This document shows positions 12,857 to 12,930 of a DNA stretch of 12,930 nucleotides, piece after piece. A program made the position numbers and the translations under genes. The stretch covers positions 1 through 12,930 of the forward strand of contig CAJTKI010000048.1 in the NCBI GenBank assembly GCA_910576875.1. Direction: 5' to 3'. The DNA is from an uncultured Christensenella sp. (GTDB lineage Bacteria > Bacillota > Clostridia > Christensenellales > UBA3700). The stretch's first letter is position 1. Each line of letters begins with the position of its first letter. The notes beneath the pieces were generated by a model, which was not told where the DNA came from, made no database searches, and saw nothing but the letters and a program-made list of their open reading frames with translations.

Positions 12857-12930
12857 GCGACAGGCGACAACGGTGCGACAGGCGACAACGGTGCGACAGG
12901 CGACAACGGTGCGACAGGCGACAACGGTGC
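12857..12930. repeat. 18-bp tandem repeat array, at least four exact copies, cut by the window edge
   Basis: The unit GCGACAGGCGACAACGGT occurs at 12857-12874, 12875-12892, 12893-12910 and 12911-12928, and a fifth copy begins at 12929. The copies are identical. Each unit itself contains GCGACAG next to GCGACAA. The unit length is a multiple of three and has no stop codon in any frame. One plus frame reads Gly-Ala-Thr-Gly-Asp-Asn, a collagen-like Gly-X-Y pattern, but it has a TGA at 12848 and no start codon after it. Confidence 0.95.

Larger units (their letters stand above)
12387..12930. other. Upstream region of rpmH, without a recognisable protein gene
   Basis: About 540 bases run from rpmH to the window edge. 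They contain the rpmH promoter, a possible 24-codon leader frame (12405-12479, minus), an imperfect direct repeat and an 18-bp tandem array. No cluster of DnaA-box-like sites was seen. Several frames stay open for 200 bases or more, but none has a family signature, and open frames in three registers argue that they are chance. Confidence 0.55.

Noticed and set aside
12698..12930. Leftward frame open from the window edge to a TGA at 12698, translating partly through the tandem repeat and including ILIPANHAHAIREIVPDFT
   Set aside because: The tail has plausible composition, but no family is recognised and no start is visible. The repeat is open in every frame, and a second leftward frame here is also open for over 500 bases. 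It could still be the 3' end of a gene beyond the edge.
12852..12930. Rightward frame starting ATG ATG at 12852 through the 18-bp repeat (RQATTV units), or the GATGDN collagen-like frame
   Set aside because: The ATG has no ribosome site, and the collagen-like frame has a stop at 12848 with no start after it. Without sequence beyond the edge, neither can be called a gene.
1..12930. Frequent GCGATCGC/CGATCG motifs resembling the cyanobacterial HIP1 repeat
   Set aside because: They are explained by the preferred codons GCG, ATC, GAT and CGC in adjacent positions. The gene content and ribosome sites do not point to cyanobacteria.

Overview
The window is a chromosomal origin-region segment from a bacterium that looks like a member of the Bacillota, most likely an uncultured Clostridia lineage. 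The evidence is the gene set (dnaA, dnaN, parB, rsmG, mnmG, mnmE, jag/khpB, yidC, yidD, rnpA, rpmH), the AAGGAG-type ribosome sites, the rho-independent terminators, a Jag-type KH/R3H protein next to YidC, and a two-domain MmcQ/YjbR protein of the kind seen in Clostridia. No finer taxonomic placement can be made from the sequence alone. Coding is moderately GC-rich and every gene that lies fully inside the window is intact.

Layout. Bases 1-2970 read rightward: dnaA, cut at the left edge before its ATPase domain; an intergenic gap with a cluster of DnaA-box-like sites (candidate oriC); dnaN; a terminator; and a YjbR-family gene that starts directly behind that terminator. Bases 2971-3380 form an AT-richer convergent gap with hairpins and no credible gene. 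Bases 3381-7051 read leftward: parB alone, with its own promoter, then rsmG and mnmG as an overlapping pair. mnmE (7119-8456) is flipped to read rightward, divergently from mnmG. The 67 bp between the two start codons hold back-to-back promoters that appear to use the same six bases as their -35 element. Both mRNAs look leaderless. A class I methyltransferase (8665-9420) follows. Then comes the compact leftward operon rpmH-rnpA-yidD-yidC-jag (12386 down to 9713), with a promoter upstream and a hairpin terminator at its end. The last 540 bases contain an imperfect direct repeat of the rpmH promoter region and a strict 18-bp tandem repeat running off the right edge.

Functionally, the genes cover replication initiation and the sliding clamp (dnaA, dnaN), origin segregation (parB), wobble-uridine tRNA modification (mnmE with mnmG), 16S rRNA methylation (rsmG), tRNA 5' processing (rnpA), ribosome assembly (rpmH) and membrane protein insertion (yidC, yidD, jag).

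No wholly new system was recognised. The most unusual points are the shared -35 of mnmG and mnmE with leaderless starts; the gene order, in which the rpmH-to-parB block sits downstream of dnaN instead of upstream of dnaA, so that the two window ends look like two sides of one origin; the lack of parA next to parB; the 18-bp repeat at the edge; and the Gly/Arg/Tyr-rich tail on Jag.
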